Assembly (NCBI GenBank): GCA_037042915.1
Contig: CM073193.1
Coordinates: forward strand, 2,852,001 to 2,916,000
Length of the DNA stretch: 64,000 nucleotides
Direction of reading: 5' to 3'
Origin: Auricularia sp. M13
Taxonomy: Eukaryota; Basidiomycota; Agaricomycetes; Auriculariales; Auriculariaceae
Shown piece by piece: positions 43,947 through 54,945 of the stretch (its first letter is position 1; each line of letters begins with the position of its first letter). The position numbers and the translations under genes are program-made. Under the pieces are notes generated by a model that worked only from the letters and a program-made list of their open reading frames with translations, was not told the DNA's origin and searched no databases.

Positions 43947-45749
43947 TCAAGTGGCCTTGAGGGCGGTTCTCAGCACCTTGTCCATCTCGTCTACGTCTTC
44001 CGTGGGCACGGCGATGAGAGAAATCCTGAGTTCTCTCTCGATGTCATGAATTTGCGACCACGAGGCGGTATCGTGCACGAAGTTGACCGAGATACCCTTG
44101 CGGCCAAAGCGTCCCGTGCGTCCTGGACATGAAATCTAAGACAGATAGCCCAACCGCATGAGACGGACGCGGACTCACCGATACGGTGGAGATAGGTCTC
44201 GATGTCGACGGACTTGTCGTCATGCTTGAGCGGCATGTCGTAGTTGACGACCATGTTGACCTGCAGGATGTCGATCCCGCGCGCCATGACGTTCGTCGTG
44301 ATGAGCACCTTGCTCTTGCCGTCTCTGAACGCATCGATGGTGTCGTCGCGCTCCTTGGCGTCCTTCGCGCCGTGCAGCGACGACACCTGGTGCCCCTCCG
44401 CGATCATGCGCGCCGCAATCTGGTCGGCCGTCTCGCGTTTCTACATCACAGCGCCGCAACGTTCTTATCAATATGTCATGCGAGGGGAAAGCCTGAAAGG
44501 ACAGACCTTGCAGAAGATGATGCTCTGCCCGATGGTGAGCAGCTCATACAGCCGCACAAGTACGTCGAACTTCTGGCTCTCGTTCTTGCAGTCAAGGTAG
44601 AACTGCTTGATGCCCTCGACGCTCAACTCTTCCTTCTTGAGCGAGATCTCGTTCGCATTCGGCGCGAACTTGGACGCGAATCTGCGGACCGCGTCCGGGA
44701 AGGTCGCGGAGAAGAGCAGGATCTGCGTCGACTTGGGCAGCAGGCTACGCTCGACGCGTTAGCGAGGTGGGAATACTGGATGAGATAATATCTCACTTTT
44801 TCACGCGAAGGGTCTGGTCGCCGAGACCCTGCTGGTCGAGCATGTTGTCTGCCTCGTCGAGGACGAAGACCTTGAGGTGCTGGGGGTCGATGATCTTTCT
44901 GCGCAGGAGGTCGTTCAGCTTGCCCGGCGTGCCGACGATGATCTGCTGCTCGATCTTGCCGCCGTGCTCGACCTCGGGGATAGCGTATGCCGTCGTGACC
45001 TCAGTGAACTGACCCATCTGCTGCACAACAGACATGATCTGGCGAGCAAGCTCGCGCACGGGCGCAAGGCATATTGCCTGAAAAGTCGTCAATATCATGC
45101 GCGAAAGATAGACGTGATTGTAGCATACCTGTGGCACCTTCTTCGAGGGGTCGACGCGACTCAGCATGGTGAGCGCAAACGCGGCGGTCTTGCCAGTGCC
45201 GGATTGAGACTGGCCGATCATGTTCTTCGGCCTGCACCAGGCGGTCAGCGAGCCAAAGAATCAGGTGGGCGTACGCACGGGTCTGAGAGGAGCAGTGGCA
45301 GAGCGCGCTCCTGGATCTTGGACGGCTTCTGGAAGCCCATCGCGTAGATGCCCTTCAGCAGCTCGGGCGTGCTGCATATCGGCCATTGTGAGACGCGATT
45401 ACGGGGTGTCCTGCGGGGGTACGCACAGGCCGAGCTCCTCAAATGTCTTGATACTGTACAGCGGCGAGTTGGGGTCGGCCTGCTGGTCTGCGAGCGTGAC
45501 CTTGACGCGTGTCAGAGGCGCATATGCGTGGAGATTCGTTCCATCGCGCGCACCGTAACCTCATAGGTGCTCTGAACGAGCTCCGAGTCTGGCCATTTCG
45601 CGGATGAGAACGAGACGCGGCGGCGGCAACGAAAACGTACGTTTCTTCTTCTCCTCGAGCCCGGCGTCGGCGACCTTGGATGTGAGATCGACGATGTCGA
45701 CGCCGGAGATGAACCCGTCGTCGTCCTTCTTGACCTCTGCCTTGCTCAT
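43947..45749 (-). CDS. DBP5: DEAD-box RNA helicase Dbp5
   Basis: RNA-dependent ATPase that remodels mRNPs at the cytoplasmic face of the nuclear pore. Nine exons (45641-45749, 45560-45588, 45427-45500, 45279-45371, 45129-45231, 44797-45077, 44507-44744, 44179-44440, 43947-44122) give 454 residues. Q-motif region [19 protein letters not shown]; motif [10 protein letters not shown]; Ia [11 protein letters not shown]; Ib [70 protein letters not shown]. The Dbp5-specific NMIGQSQSG and the end [14 protein letters not shown] distinguish it from other DEAD-box proteins. Frame intact across all exons. Convergent with NDUFAF5 (126 bp) and divergent from RRS1 (115 bp). Confidence 0.97.
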
Positions 45750-45864
45750 TGTGCGCGCGATGACGGCCTGGAGCAAGCACTGAGCGGGCGCGGTGGCGAG
45801 CGGAGCACAAGACCGCGTGCAAGCGCCGGAAATCTTCCGGTGCGCTCAGCTCGCTTCCTGCCAG

Positions 45865-47102
45865 ATGGACGTTTCGAGTCTCGTAAAAGAACAGCAAGCT
45901 AAATAGTAAGTCTATAGTTCAAACGCATATTCAGTACTGAACTCTGGCTCCAGCAAGTCTACGACAGTCGAAAAAGACATCCCGCTGGAGGTCGATGTCG
46001 GTCTCCTTACCGTGACCGACCCGAACGCAGCAGACGAGGACGCGTACAAGTCCGCGCCAGCCTTTTCGTTTACGCATACACGCTCAGCTGACCGGATGCC
46101 GCAGAGCCAACCTCGAAGACTACCTGCAGGCGACCGCGCGCGACGGCGTGCAGTCGCTGGTGGCCGCGCTCTTCGCGCTGCCGACAAAACCGTCGCCCGA
46201 CGGCCCGCTCGCGCTCCTCCCGCCGCCGACGACGCAGCTCCCGCGCGCCAAGCCGCTGCCCAAGCCCAAGCCCCCGACCAAGTGGGAGCGGTTCGCCGCA
46301 GCGAAGGGCATCCAGCACAAAGTGCGCGACCGCAAGGTCTTCGACGAGGAGAAGCAGGAGTGGGTCAACCGCTGGGGCATGCACGGAAAGAACAAGGAGA
46401 CCGAGGACCAGTGGATTACGGAGGTCCCGGCGAATGCTCGTGCGCCTTTGTTGTTCAGTGGTGTTTCGCTTGTCGCGTGCTAAAATCTTTGCAGCGGCCG
46501 ACTTCGACCCTGCAAAGGAGGCGCGGGATAAGCGCAAAGAGCGCGTTGCAAAGAACGAGAAGCAGAGGGATGCAAATGCTGCACGCGCGCAGGGGACTAC
46601 GTTGGCTGAGCGCAAGAAGGAACTGGAGCGCAGTTCTGCTATGGCCCGCGTGAGCACGGCCAGCATGGGCAAGTGAGTGCTCTTCACATTCATTCATCTA
46701 GCAGCATGCTGACATCGTGCAGGTTTGACAAAAAGCTCGAAGGCGAGGGTAAATTGCGCGGGCAAAAGCGGAAGGTCAATCCTATCCACAAGTCGGACGA
46801 ACTGTATTCTGACGCATTTTCAGTTCGATTCGAACGAGATTTCGAGTAAAGAAGAGAGCAAGCGTGCCATGTCTATCATCTCCAAGCTCGGCTCCTCGTC
46901 CTCCAAGAAACAAAAAATGGACGACGGTGCTCCAGCTGCCGAAAGCGTCGTTAACGTTCGGAAAGCGATTCGGTTCGCGAGCAAAGGTCGTGGCGGGGTT
47001 GCGCTCGCAAGGAGTGCGGGCAGGTCCTCGACCTCTTCAGGAAGCAGGGGTGGGTCCACAAGAGGTAGAGGTGGGGGTAGGGGTGGAAAGGGCAAACGCT
47101 AA
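45865..47102 (+). CDS. RRS1: Ribosome biogenesis protein Rrs1
   Basis: Nucleolar factor that, with Rpf2, brings the 5S RNP into pre-60S ribosomes. Six exons (45865-45905, 45954-46049, 46105-46439, 46495-46672, 46723-46775, 46825-47102) give 326 residues. Hallmarks: EKDIPLEVDVGLLTVTDPN, the family core PKPKPPTKWERFAAAKGI, RDRKVFDEEKQEWVNRWG and KNKETEDQWITEVP, KRKERVAKNEKQRDANAARA, then a Lys-rich middle and an unusual Gly/Arg-rich C-terminus (STRGRGGGRGGKGKR) suited to nucleolar retention. The second intron starts gtccgc, a weak but usable donor. Frame intact. Confidence 0.95.
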
Positions 47103-47419
47103 TCATCGCTCCTTGTGACTGTTGCACCATCTATATTCATGCCCACTGGTTATCTCATACAGTAATGTGAGCCTTCGAGCTAGGACGGCGGGCGTGAATT
47201 GGGAACGGCCGTCGGAGAAAGCGCACAAAGAGAGATCTTAGGAAGGTGTCCTACATCAAGCCAGAGCACGGCTCTGCCAGTGAGCGCTTTGGGGCTCCGG
47301 GCCATGGTTGTGCATGAGGGCACATCTACCGCCTTGCCGCTTCAAAATAGTCAAGCCTGTGTATGGTGTCAAAAAACAGAACCCTCTAGTCACCTCTGGT
47401 TTGAAAAAGTACTCACAAA

Positions 47420-48640
47420 TTAGGTCGACGAGGAATGACTGGCCTCATGACAGTGCATAATTATTTCCTCTCGAAGCATTCCAAGATCGAGGTTGACCTT
47501 GAGGCCTTGCATTTTGAGCCAGTCGTGGTCGCTGAATTTCATCCTGCCCGACGGTGGACGGGGCTGCGCTGCCCATGAACGGCCCAGGTGGATCAGCAGG
47601 ATATTGCTGGGGTCGCCTTCGCCGCCGTGGAAAACGACTTCGGCATCAAAATCATCGCGGTATCGTACAAGGGCGGGGTTGGAGGAAAGCGGCGAGGTCG
47701 CCGTGTGGATGTTGAAATCGTCGTAGAGGCCCGAGTTCATGTCTTGCGACGCGATAGCAGAACCGGACCCGCACGGCCACTCGTGAATCACTCTCCTCCT
47801 GGTAAGCACCGGGCATGAGGGTGTTCCCGTGCTGTACTCTTTCCACTCCGTACTGTCGCAGAAAAACACCGTAATAAACGGGTCATTCTGGTTGTCCGGG
47901 TCCTTCTTGATCTGCCCAAAGTTGTCAACAATTGGTAAAGGGCCGTCAACCAGAAAGTGAAACGAAGTTGCTGCCTTGACAGCCAGAGAGAACTCAGCTT
48001 CTCCATTGACGACCCAGTCGAGCATCTCTTCTGCCGCCCTTCCGCCGCTCTCGTTGTTGAATGCGACTTCGACAGCCAGCGCGATCCGGCGACGGTCGAC
48101 ACCTTTGAGCGTGACAAGCTCATCGGCCTGCTTCATCCTACCGCCCAAGTTCCGAGTTTCTCCTCCTCTGAAATCCAATATTCTTGTGACTCTCTCGGAT
48201 GGACTTGACCGGTTGAACCTGGTGTCGGCGGTCGCTGCACCGAGCTGGCCGCAGAACATTTCAGTTCCGGAGCGGACGGCCTCGCGCAGCGTCGCAATGG
48301 TGGCCTGGTGGGGCAGGGTCGAATCGCCATTACAGGAGGATATGGCTGGTCGTCTTGTCATAGCCAAGTCGCCACGTCGTTTCGCACCGGCTTTGCATAA
48401 GAAAGATTTAGTCGAGGTTCCGTTAAACAATGAAAAAGGAAACGTACGCATCGAGCTGCTCAAACTCGGCCTGCGTGAACTCGCCGCGAAACGCATACGG
48501 CCCGTCTTCTTCGCCTCGATGGAACTGGTCGATGGCATCTTCGAGAGCTGCCCTGAACGCTTCGACTCGTTCCTCGCCGATTCCATCCGACAGCTCAAAC
48601 GAAGTCTTGAGAGATGGACGGGGATGCCATGCCTGAGCCC
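47420..48640 (-). CDS. Orphan family copy A (possibly nuclease-like), frame-broken
   Basis: Tandem relative of 48952-50551. An N-terminal piece (RVEAFRAALEDAIDQFH, GPYAFRGEFTQAEFEQLDA) joins, across a 54-nt intron ending cttatgcaaag, to RCETTWRLGYDKTTSHILL. One extra base at about 48336 then shifts the frame and makes a TAA; without it the text reads LLYGDSTLPHQATIATLREA as in copy B. The core continues RRRIALAVEVAFNNESGGRA, DNFGQIKKDPDNQNDPFITV, then HEWPCGSGS, IHLGRSWA and the end at 47420. The EVAF...AEFSLAVK pattern recalls the (D/E)...xK core of PD-(D/E)xK-like families; this is weak. Sequence upstream of 48640 resembles copy B but has stops in each frame, so the start is lost or spliced. 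Confidence 0.6.
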   Translation of the reverse strand, partial: GLRHGIPVHLSRLRLSCRMESARNESKRSGQLSKMPSTSSIEAKKTGRMRFAASSRRPSLSSSMRTFPFSLFNGTSTKSFLCKAGAKRRGDLAMTRRPAISSCNGDSTLPHQATIATLREAVRSGTEMFCGQLGAATADTRFNRSSPSERVTRILDFRGGETRNLGGRMKQADELVTLKGVDRRRIALAVEVAFNNESGGRAAEEMLDWVVNGEAEFSLAVKAATSFHFLVDGPLPIVDNFGQIKKDPDNQNDPFITVFFCDSTEWKEYSTGTPSCPVLTRRRVIHEWPCGSGSAIASQDMNSGLYDDFNIHTATSPLSSNPALVRYRDDFDAEVVFHGGEGDPSNILLIHLGRSWAAQPRPPSGRMKFSDHDWLKMQGLKVNLDLGMLREEIIMHCHEASHSSST

Positions 48641-48951
48641 TCTTCGTACGCTGATATGTGGCGGTTGCGGTCTAAGGGAACAATCGCCGGAAGAACCATC
48701 CTTAGCCTCGGATAAACTGTACCATGAGCACAACCTGCCCATTTGACTGTGCAGGCGGCTCGGTGTCTTGCCATAGAGAACAGAGCCGGATGAGAGAGGC
48801 GGTTTCAGAGCCGTTTACGTGTGACATGTGCGATCCAAGGCATTGAATACATCGCTGATCTCCGAGGAGCGCCCAAACAAGCCCACCAACGTGATTTTGA
48901 TTCTGAACAAACGAGATAAGAAAAAATACTGTTCTGCTCTGAAATTTGGAT

Positions 48952-50551
48952 CTACGAGGGACAACCGTCCTCAATCCACTCCTTCATATGATAAACGATG
49001 TCGCCTCGCAATTCTCCAAGGTCGATATCAATGAAGAGGCCCCTTAGGCTATCCCAATCTTGAGCGATAAAGTGGATCTTGTCCTTCGGTGCACGGTGCT
49101 CTTCTGCCCACGACCGGCCCAAGGGGATCCGCAGACCGTTGGTGGGACCACCGTCGCCGTGGAAGATGATATCTGCTCCAAAATCCGCGTCGTAGTGCAC
49201 AGCGGCCGGGTTTGAGCTGAGCGGCAAGGCTGCCGTCTGGAGGTTGAGACTTTCCAGTGTGCGCGTCGCAATCATCAAGCCCGATTTCGGTGCTACAGCA
49301 GACCCTGAGCCACAAGGCCATTCGTGGACGACCGGCTTGGTAGCAGATGCAGCTCCCGTACTCAGTGTTTCCGCATGTAATGACGAATCTCACTGCGGTC
49401 GCAGAAAAACACGGTAATGAATGGGTCGAACTTGTTGGCCGCGTTGTGCTTGATCTGTCCGAAGTCATCAATATAGGAATATGAATGAAAAAAGGGTTCC
49501 TGGACCTTGACAGCGAGGGCAAACTCAGCTTGCCCGTCTCTGACCCAGTTGAGGGTTTCTTCAGCGGCCTTTCCGCTGCTCTCGTTATTGAATGCAACTT
49601 CCACGGCCAGTGCGATACGAGTGGAAACGACGCCTGTTAACTGGAGGAGCTCGTCGGCCTGCTTGGTCTGAGTCCCCAAGTCACGCGACTGGGCTCCCGA
49701 AAAATGGAGGACGCTGCAGGCTTTGTCGAAAGGCGAGAACCGGTTGAAGTTGTTATCCGCCGTTGGAATGAACTGGTCGAAGAACAAAGTAGCGCCCCGT
49801 TGAACGGCTGTGCGCAGCGACGCGATGGTGGCCTGATGTGGCAGCGTGCAGTCCCCGTAAAGCAAGATCTGGCGGGTCCCTTTGTTGTAGCCAAGTCGCC
49901 ACTTTGATTCGCACCGGCTTGACAGAGAAGCAGATTTAGTTGAGTTCTGTTCAATAGTGAGGCAGGAACCTACGCATCGAGCTGCTGAAACTCGGCCTGC
50001 GAGAACTCGCCCCGCAATGCGTATGGCCCGTCTTCGTTGCCTCCGCGGTATTGGCCAATGGCATCTTCAAGGGCTGCCATGAACTCGCTAACTCGTTGCC
50101 TGCCAATACGAACCTTTCGTATGGTTGAGGATGGGGGTATAAGCCGTTGAGCATCATTGCTCACGTCGGGCTGCAAGGTCCCTGAGCGGCTCGTGTGTCC
50201 GCTGTGGAATCCATTGGCGGCAGTCCAAGTGCGGGCATGATTACCCTTTGCATCGAACAGAGCAGTCTTGATGTCCGACGGGGAATGCTGATTAGCAACG
50301 AGAGTGGTCTGGGTATTCACCTTGGTGAGCGAGGTTGGCAAAAACAAGCGCGATATACAGTACGAGCCTTTGAATGTATGTCCGGGCCAAAGCTCCTGAT
50401 GAATGGCCGTGATACCGGACGAATAGTGAAACAAGAGAGGCGGTGTCGGAGCCCTCTGCGTGCATATGCTGTCCAAGGCGTCGAAGACATCTCTGATCTC
50501 CGAGGAGGTGGCACCGCGGCCGGGCGGGCCCGAGCACGTCTTGCACCACAA
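48952..50551 (-). CDS. Orphan family copy B
   Basis: Best-preserved member of a three-copy family I cannot name. A Thr/Ser-rich N-terminal region open from about 50551 leads to KVRIGRQRVSEFMAALEDAI, GNEDGPYALRGEFSQAEFQQ and LDA. A 56-nt intron follows, then RCESKWRLGYNKGTRQILL, YGDCTLPHQATIASLRTAV, STRIALAVEVAFNNESSGKA, AEETLNWVRDGQAEFALAVK, DDFGQIKHNAANKFDPFITV. One base seems missing near 49379; the frame resumes LSTGAASATKPVVHEWPCGS, IIFHGDGGPTNGLRIPLG, LRGDIVYHMKEWIEDGCPS and stop at 48952. Start uncertain: an ATG at 50567 opens a different frame that also aligns with copy A. Copies A and B are in tandem, same strand. Confidence 0.6.
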
Positions 50552-50821
50552 TATGAACTCGGGTCATGATCCTTTTTACTACCTACCGGTCGACTGCTAG
50601 CGAAGTGCCCGCATTCGTGAAATTTCCACGGAAACGACGAATTGCTTATTGCGGGTGGTACCAATGTAATAAATGACATGCATGCGGTTTGTGAGTTGGA
50701 TGTTCTGTGGGGGGATCATAGCGAGACAACGATAACGATGAATAGACCAAATAATACACTTGCGCCAAGTAGCCACGTCTGGCAGCGCGATCGAATGCGA
50801 GTTCATATTGCTTTTGGGCTT

Positions 50822-51990
50822 CTACCTCTCGCCGGACGGCAGGCGGTCGAGCGAGGCCTTCCCCGAATCGATCCACTCCTGCTTCACGAGCTTCTCGCGG
50901 TCCGCGTAGAAGAGCTTGTAGACAAGCTTAAGCGTGCCTTCGCTGACGCCAGCGACGCCAGTGATGTCTTTCACGCTCTTCGTCTGGTCGAGCAGGTGGC
51001 ACGTGAAGAAGATGGCAGCGCCCGCAATGGACACCGGGCTGCGACCGGCGGCGATACCGTGATGGCGCGCCTCGACGATGATGTCGGACGCGTAACTCTG
51101 GATATTGGGCGGCAGGCCGAGATGGTTGCAATAACGGACAAGCAAGTCTTCGGGGCCGGTACCAGCGACGATGCCGCGGTCGTTTCTCGTGCCATTCGCG
51201 CCAGGCGCGAGGTTGAAGGCCTGCTCGAGCGTCTTGTAGCACTGACCAATAATCTTCTTGGGCACGCGCGTGAGGTCGCAGATCTCGCGGAACGTGCGCG
51301 GGACCTGAGCCTGGCGACAGGCGATGAAGATGCAGGCGGCGATGACGGCGTCAAGCGATTTGGCGCGGAGGAGCTTCTCCTCGTCCGCGCGCTTGTAGAG
51401 CTGCTTCGCGATGTCCGAGATGGACTTGGGCAGCGAGAACGAGTCGCACATGTTGGAGATCTCGCGGAACGCGGTTTGGATGCTGCGCTCGGAGCGCGCG
51501 CCGTTCATACCACGCGAGGCTGCGCGCTGCAGCTCGCGGGCGACGCCCGTGTTGCCGTCGCGGAACCCGATGGCCGTCGCCAACTGGTCCTGCTCGTCCA
51601 GCAAGGGGTCCTGGGCGGCGCCGACACGCGAGGGGTCGTCGCCCTCGTCGTTGGCGAATGTCTAGAAAGACAATACGCCATCCAGCACAACGACCACCAC
51701 GGATCACACAGAAAGGGTACTTACACGCCCTGATAACGGAAATTCAGCGAAAATTCGCGTAATAGGACAAGACGGAGCTGCTCACATTCGCTCCTGGTGT
51801 CCACTATCCGATCGCCCAAGACAAGACCGCAGCTACCACAGACGAGGTCGCCGCTGCCGAATTCCTCGACGATTTTAGGCACGGGGTCTCTGCAGTCGGG
51901 GCAGATGAGCCTGACGGCGAGGTCCGGGCCGTACGAGGGCTTTGCGGGCGCCTGGGGCGCGTTGAGCGGGAACGGCTGCGCGACGGACAT
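50822..51990 (-). CDS. SUA7: Transcription factor IIB
   Basis: General RNA polymerase II initiation factor bridging TBP and the polymerase. Three exons, 51786-51990, 51725-51729 and 50822-51661, give 349 residues. N-terminal zinc ribbon CPDC...CGSCG (about residues 30-55), reader/linker [20 protein letters not shown], then two cyclin folds: first [59 protein letters not shown]; second [60 protein letters not shown]. Exon 2 is five nucleotides (GGCGT): it completes Trp and adds Arg of the invariant EWRTF, so its reality is well supported. Divergent from the Btz gene (142 bp). Confidence 0.96.
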
Positions 51991-52132
51991 GGCGACGGCA
52001 AGTCAGAAGGGAAAGGAGCGGGCGGAGCCGAAACCTCCGCCCGCATTCTTTTTTACCTCGGACCGTCTTGCACGGCCCAGCACCTGCGATCCCCTGCTAT
52101 CCCCCCGCTCTCCACCGCCACGACACCGACAC

Positions 52133-54528
52133 ATGCGCAAGGCCGCCGCCGCCGCCTCCCACAAGCCCAGCCAGCAGCGGCCGCCCGCGAACGGCGCGCA
52201 ACCTAGTCTCAATGGCGCAGCCCCGCGCAAGACACGCGTCGTCAAGCGTCGCGGCCGAGGCCGCCTCGACGACAGCGACGACGAGGTCGAGCGCGAGGTG
52301 CTCTCCGACGACTCGCTGCACGCCGACGAGACGGACTCGGACTCAGACTCGGCCGGCGAGGACGACGACGGGCCCGTCCGCGACCTCTCGCCGCACCCGC
52401 TCGCGCCGCCCACGCCCGAGAGCCCGCACCGCCGGCCGTCGGCGCCCAACGCCAAGTCGCGCCAGGCCCCGCCGCACAGGGCCAGCAGCAGCCCGCCGGC
52501 CGCAGCCAACGACTGGGGCGCACCCGCAAATGACTGGTCCGTCGGCGCGGAGGCTGCCCAGAACGATTGGTCAGCGCCCGCAGAGTCCTCGACCGCTGCT
52601 GGTGGCTGGGGTGCTGCTGGAGACAACGCAGACGACTGGGGGACCGCTGCCACCAACTGGATGACGGGGGACGTACCCGTCGTGGACTTCAACGATTTCA
52701 ACGCCCCGCCCTCTCCCTCGGGCTCGTCGCCCCCACCGGCCCGTAGTCACTGGGAGGAGAAGCGTGCGCAGGACCGCGACGCCCGCCAGGCCTATCTTCA
52801 AAAGCTCAATTCTGGTTTGTCGCATTCACATGTCGCCAGCACTGACTCTGACGCTGCCCGAATTGTAGATCCTTCCTTTGTTCCCGTTGTCGGCCAGTTC
52901 TACCAGCATGATGACCGGCTCATGGACAAGGGTCTGCGAAGGCTGAACAACTGGAATAATCGCAGAGCCCAGCGCGGCGCGGGCTTCGTGGCCCGCGGGA
53001 GAGGTCGCGGTGGCTTCGGCACTGCGTCATCCGCTGCCTCGCAGGCTGACGACTCGGAAGTCCCCCCGGCCGACCGCGCGACTTGGAAGCACGACGGCTA
53101 CGAGGAGCTTGCCCGTCATGACGAGCGACGGTTCAACGGCAACGGCAACCGGGGTGGCTTCGTGCGCGGTGGTGGCCGCGGTGGATTCGCTGGGCGTGGC
53201 GGCCGCGGTCGTGGCGGGTTCGCCCGCGGCGGCTTCCAACACGTGCAGTCGACGATCACTTATGTGAACTCTCCTGCTGTGCGCTCTGTTGCGAGCTCAG
53301 CTCCGTCCTTGCCCTGTCCGAGCGCAGAGTCTGGTTCCACATGAAGCCAGAACGGTCATGGACGAAACAGTTTGATGCCTTTCTGTTCCAGGACTGGTCC
53401 CTGCGCCCGCGCCCGGGACAGGGACCGGGCGTGCGCATCAAGCTCCCGGGAACCAGCGAGCCCGCGCTCATCAGGCTGCCCGTGGGCACCTCACCTGCGC
53501 CTGACAAGGACCCGGCGGCCTCGCCGCAGCCTCGTGCTCCCCGCGAGGAATTGGCTATTGTAGTCAAGCTCAAACCGGACCCTCCGCCGCCTGCTCCCAT
53601 GGTTTCTGCCCCCAATCCGTCGCAACTTCGCCCGACTGTTGCGCCCTATCGGCCGCCCCCTGCGCGTCAATCTACGGGCGATGGCAATTGGGTGTGGCGT
53701 GCGCCGCCGCCACCCACGGCAGAAATGCAAAGGATGCAGCAACAGCAACGTCAGCAGCAGCAGCTGATGACAACATCGTCCCCTCCGGTCGAGAACGCTG
53801 GTGTCCCGCCACCACCGCCATACCCAATGGAGATGCAGGTTCCGCCCCCGCCCATGCAGCCTCAGCCGCAGCCTCACCCCGTCATGACGGCCTTCGTGCC
53901 ACCGTATCAGTCCACGCCGTCGCCCGTATTCCCGTCACCGTATGGCTACCCCGCACCTCTGCCATACCCACCCGCTCCCAACGGATATGCACCCGACGGT
54001 CGTCCAGTCTACTACGCACCGCCTCCCCCGCACCCGCACCACAGCCCGCACCCGTCCATGTCCATGCCGATGTATGGCCCGCCCCCGCCGCAGATGATGC
54101 ACGGACACGCGCACCATGGAAGCATGCAGTTCGTGCCTGCCCCGCCTCCGCCTGCGGAGTACTACCCGTCGCCCCCGCCGCAGCCACCCATCATGGACAC
54201 GCCGTTCTTCAAGCCCCCGCGGCCGAGTGCACGGGTGGAGATCCGTGCGCCGACCGACGGGACGCCGGGCAAGGTGCACAAGCCGTCGAACTTGCGAACC
54301 TCCAGCACACCCGACGTGCAGCAGCAGGAGCAGCAGCAGCAGCAGCAGCAGCAACGGGCACCCGCGCCTGTGGAGTATGTCCCGCAGCAGCCACAACAGC
54401 AGCAGGCATACTACTATTACGCGCAGCCCCCGCCTCAACACGATGGGTACGGGTATGCGTACGGTGCGCCGCCAATGCAGTATGACATGTACGCGCCTGC
54501 GCCCGACGGCACCGTCTACTTCCAATAG
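52133..54528 (+). CDS. Btz/CASC3-type exon-junction-complex protein
   Basis: Predicted Barentsz/CASC3 relative: its SELOR (Btz) domain would clamp eIF4AIII on RNA in the exon junction complex. Residues about 245-330 hold DPSFVPVVGQFYQHDDRLMD, NNWNNRRAQ and WKHDGYEELARHDERRF, the halves of the Btz domain separated by an RG-rich insert. Before it is a basic/acidic disordered start (RVVKRRGRGRLDDSDDE) with DW repeats; after it RGG repeats, a conserved MKPERSWTKQFDAFLFQDW and a Pro/Gln/Tyr-rich tail with poly-Gln. Single exon, but one base is missing near 53303: frame ...SVASSAP must continue to VLALSERRVWFHMKPE. The total length lacks one base of whole codons, in agreement. The fit to metazoan Btz is by motif only. 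Confidence 0.85.
54317..54354. repeat. CAG microsatellite coding for poly-Gln
   Basis: Near-perfect CAG run, interrupted by one gag, in the tail of the Btz-type gene. It codes for about twelve residues, all Gln but one Glu. Likely variable in length between strains. Confidence 0.9.
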
Positions 54529-54945
54529 TCCCTGGCTTCCCTTCCTTTTCCCCTTCATTCACCGTTTGTCTGACTTTGCTTGGACCTTTTATACCGTTAC
54601 GCTTCTTCCTTCTCGGCCGACTAAACAAACCGTTTCCTTTCTTGCTCTGGGTTTCGCTCTCATGATCATTGGTCCCGCGTCTCAGTCTGTACTCGTCTCG
54701 TCTCGCCTCGTCACTTGCCACTTGCTTTCACGACACCCACCCCATCCCAAGCTAAACGTACATAGTAGCACATCGATATCGTCTTCCGCGCACCCGCACC
54801 CGCACCTACACCAAGAAATAACTGCTGTATCCTCCTTGCTTTCACGATCACGCGTTCTCTCCCTCGCCTCCTCCCCTTTCTTCCCTCTGAGTATGCATAC
54901 TTGCACCCCCTGCCATTTCTGTTTGTTCGTAATGTGCAGAGAATT

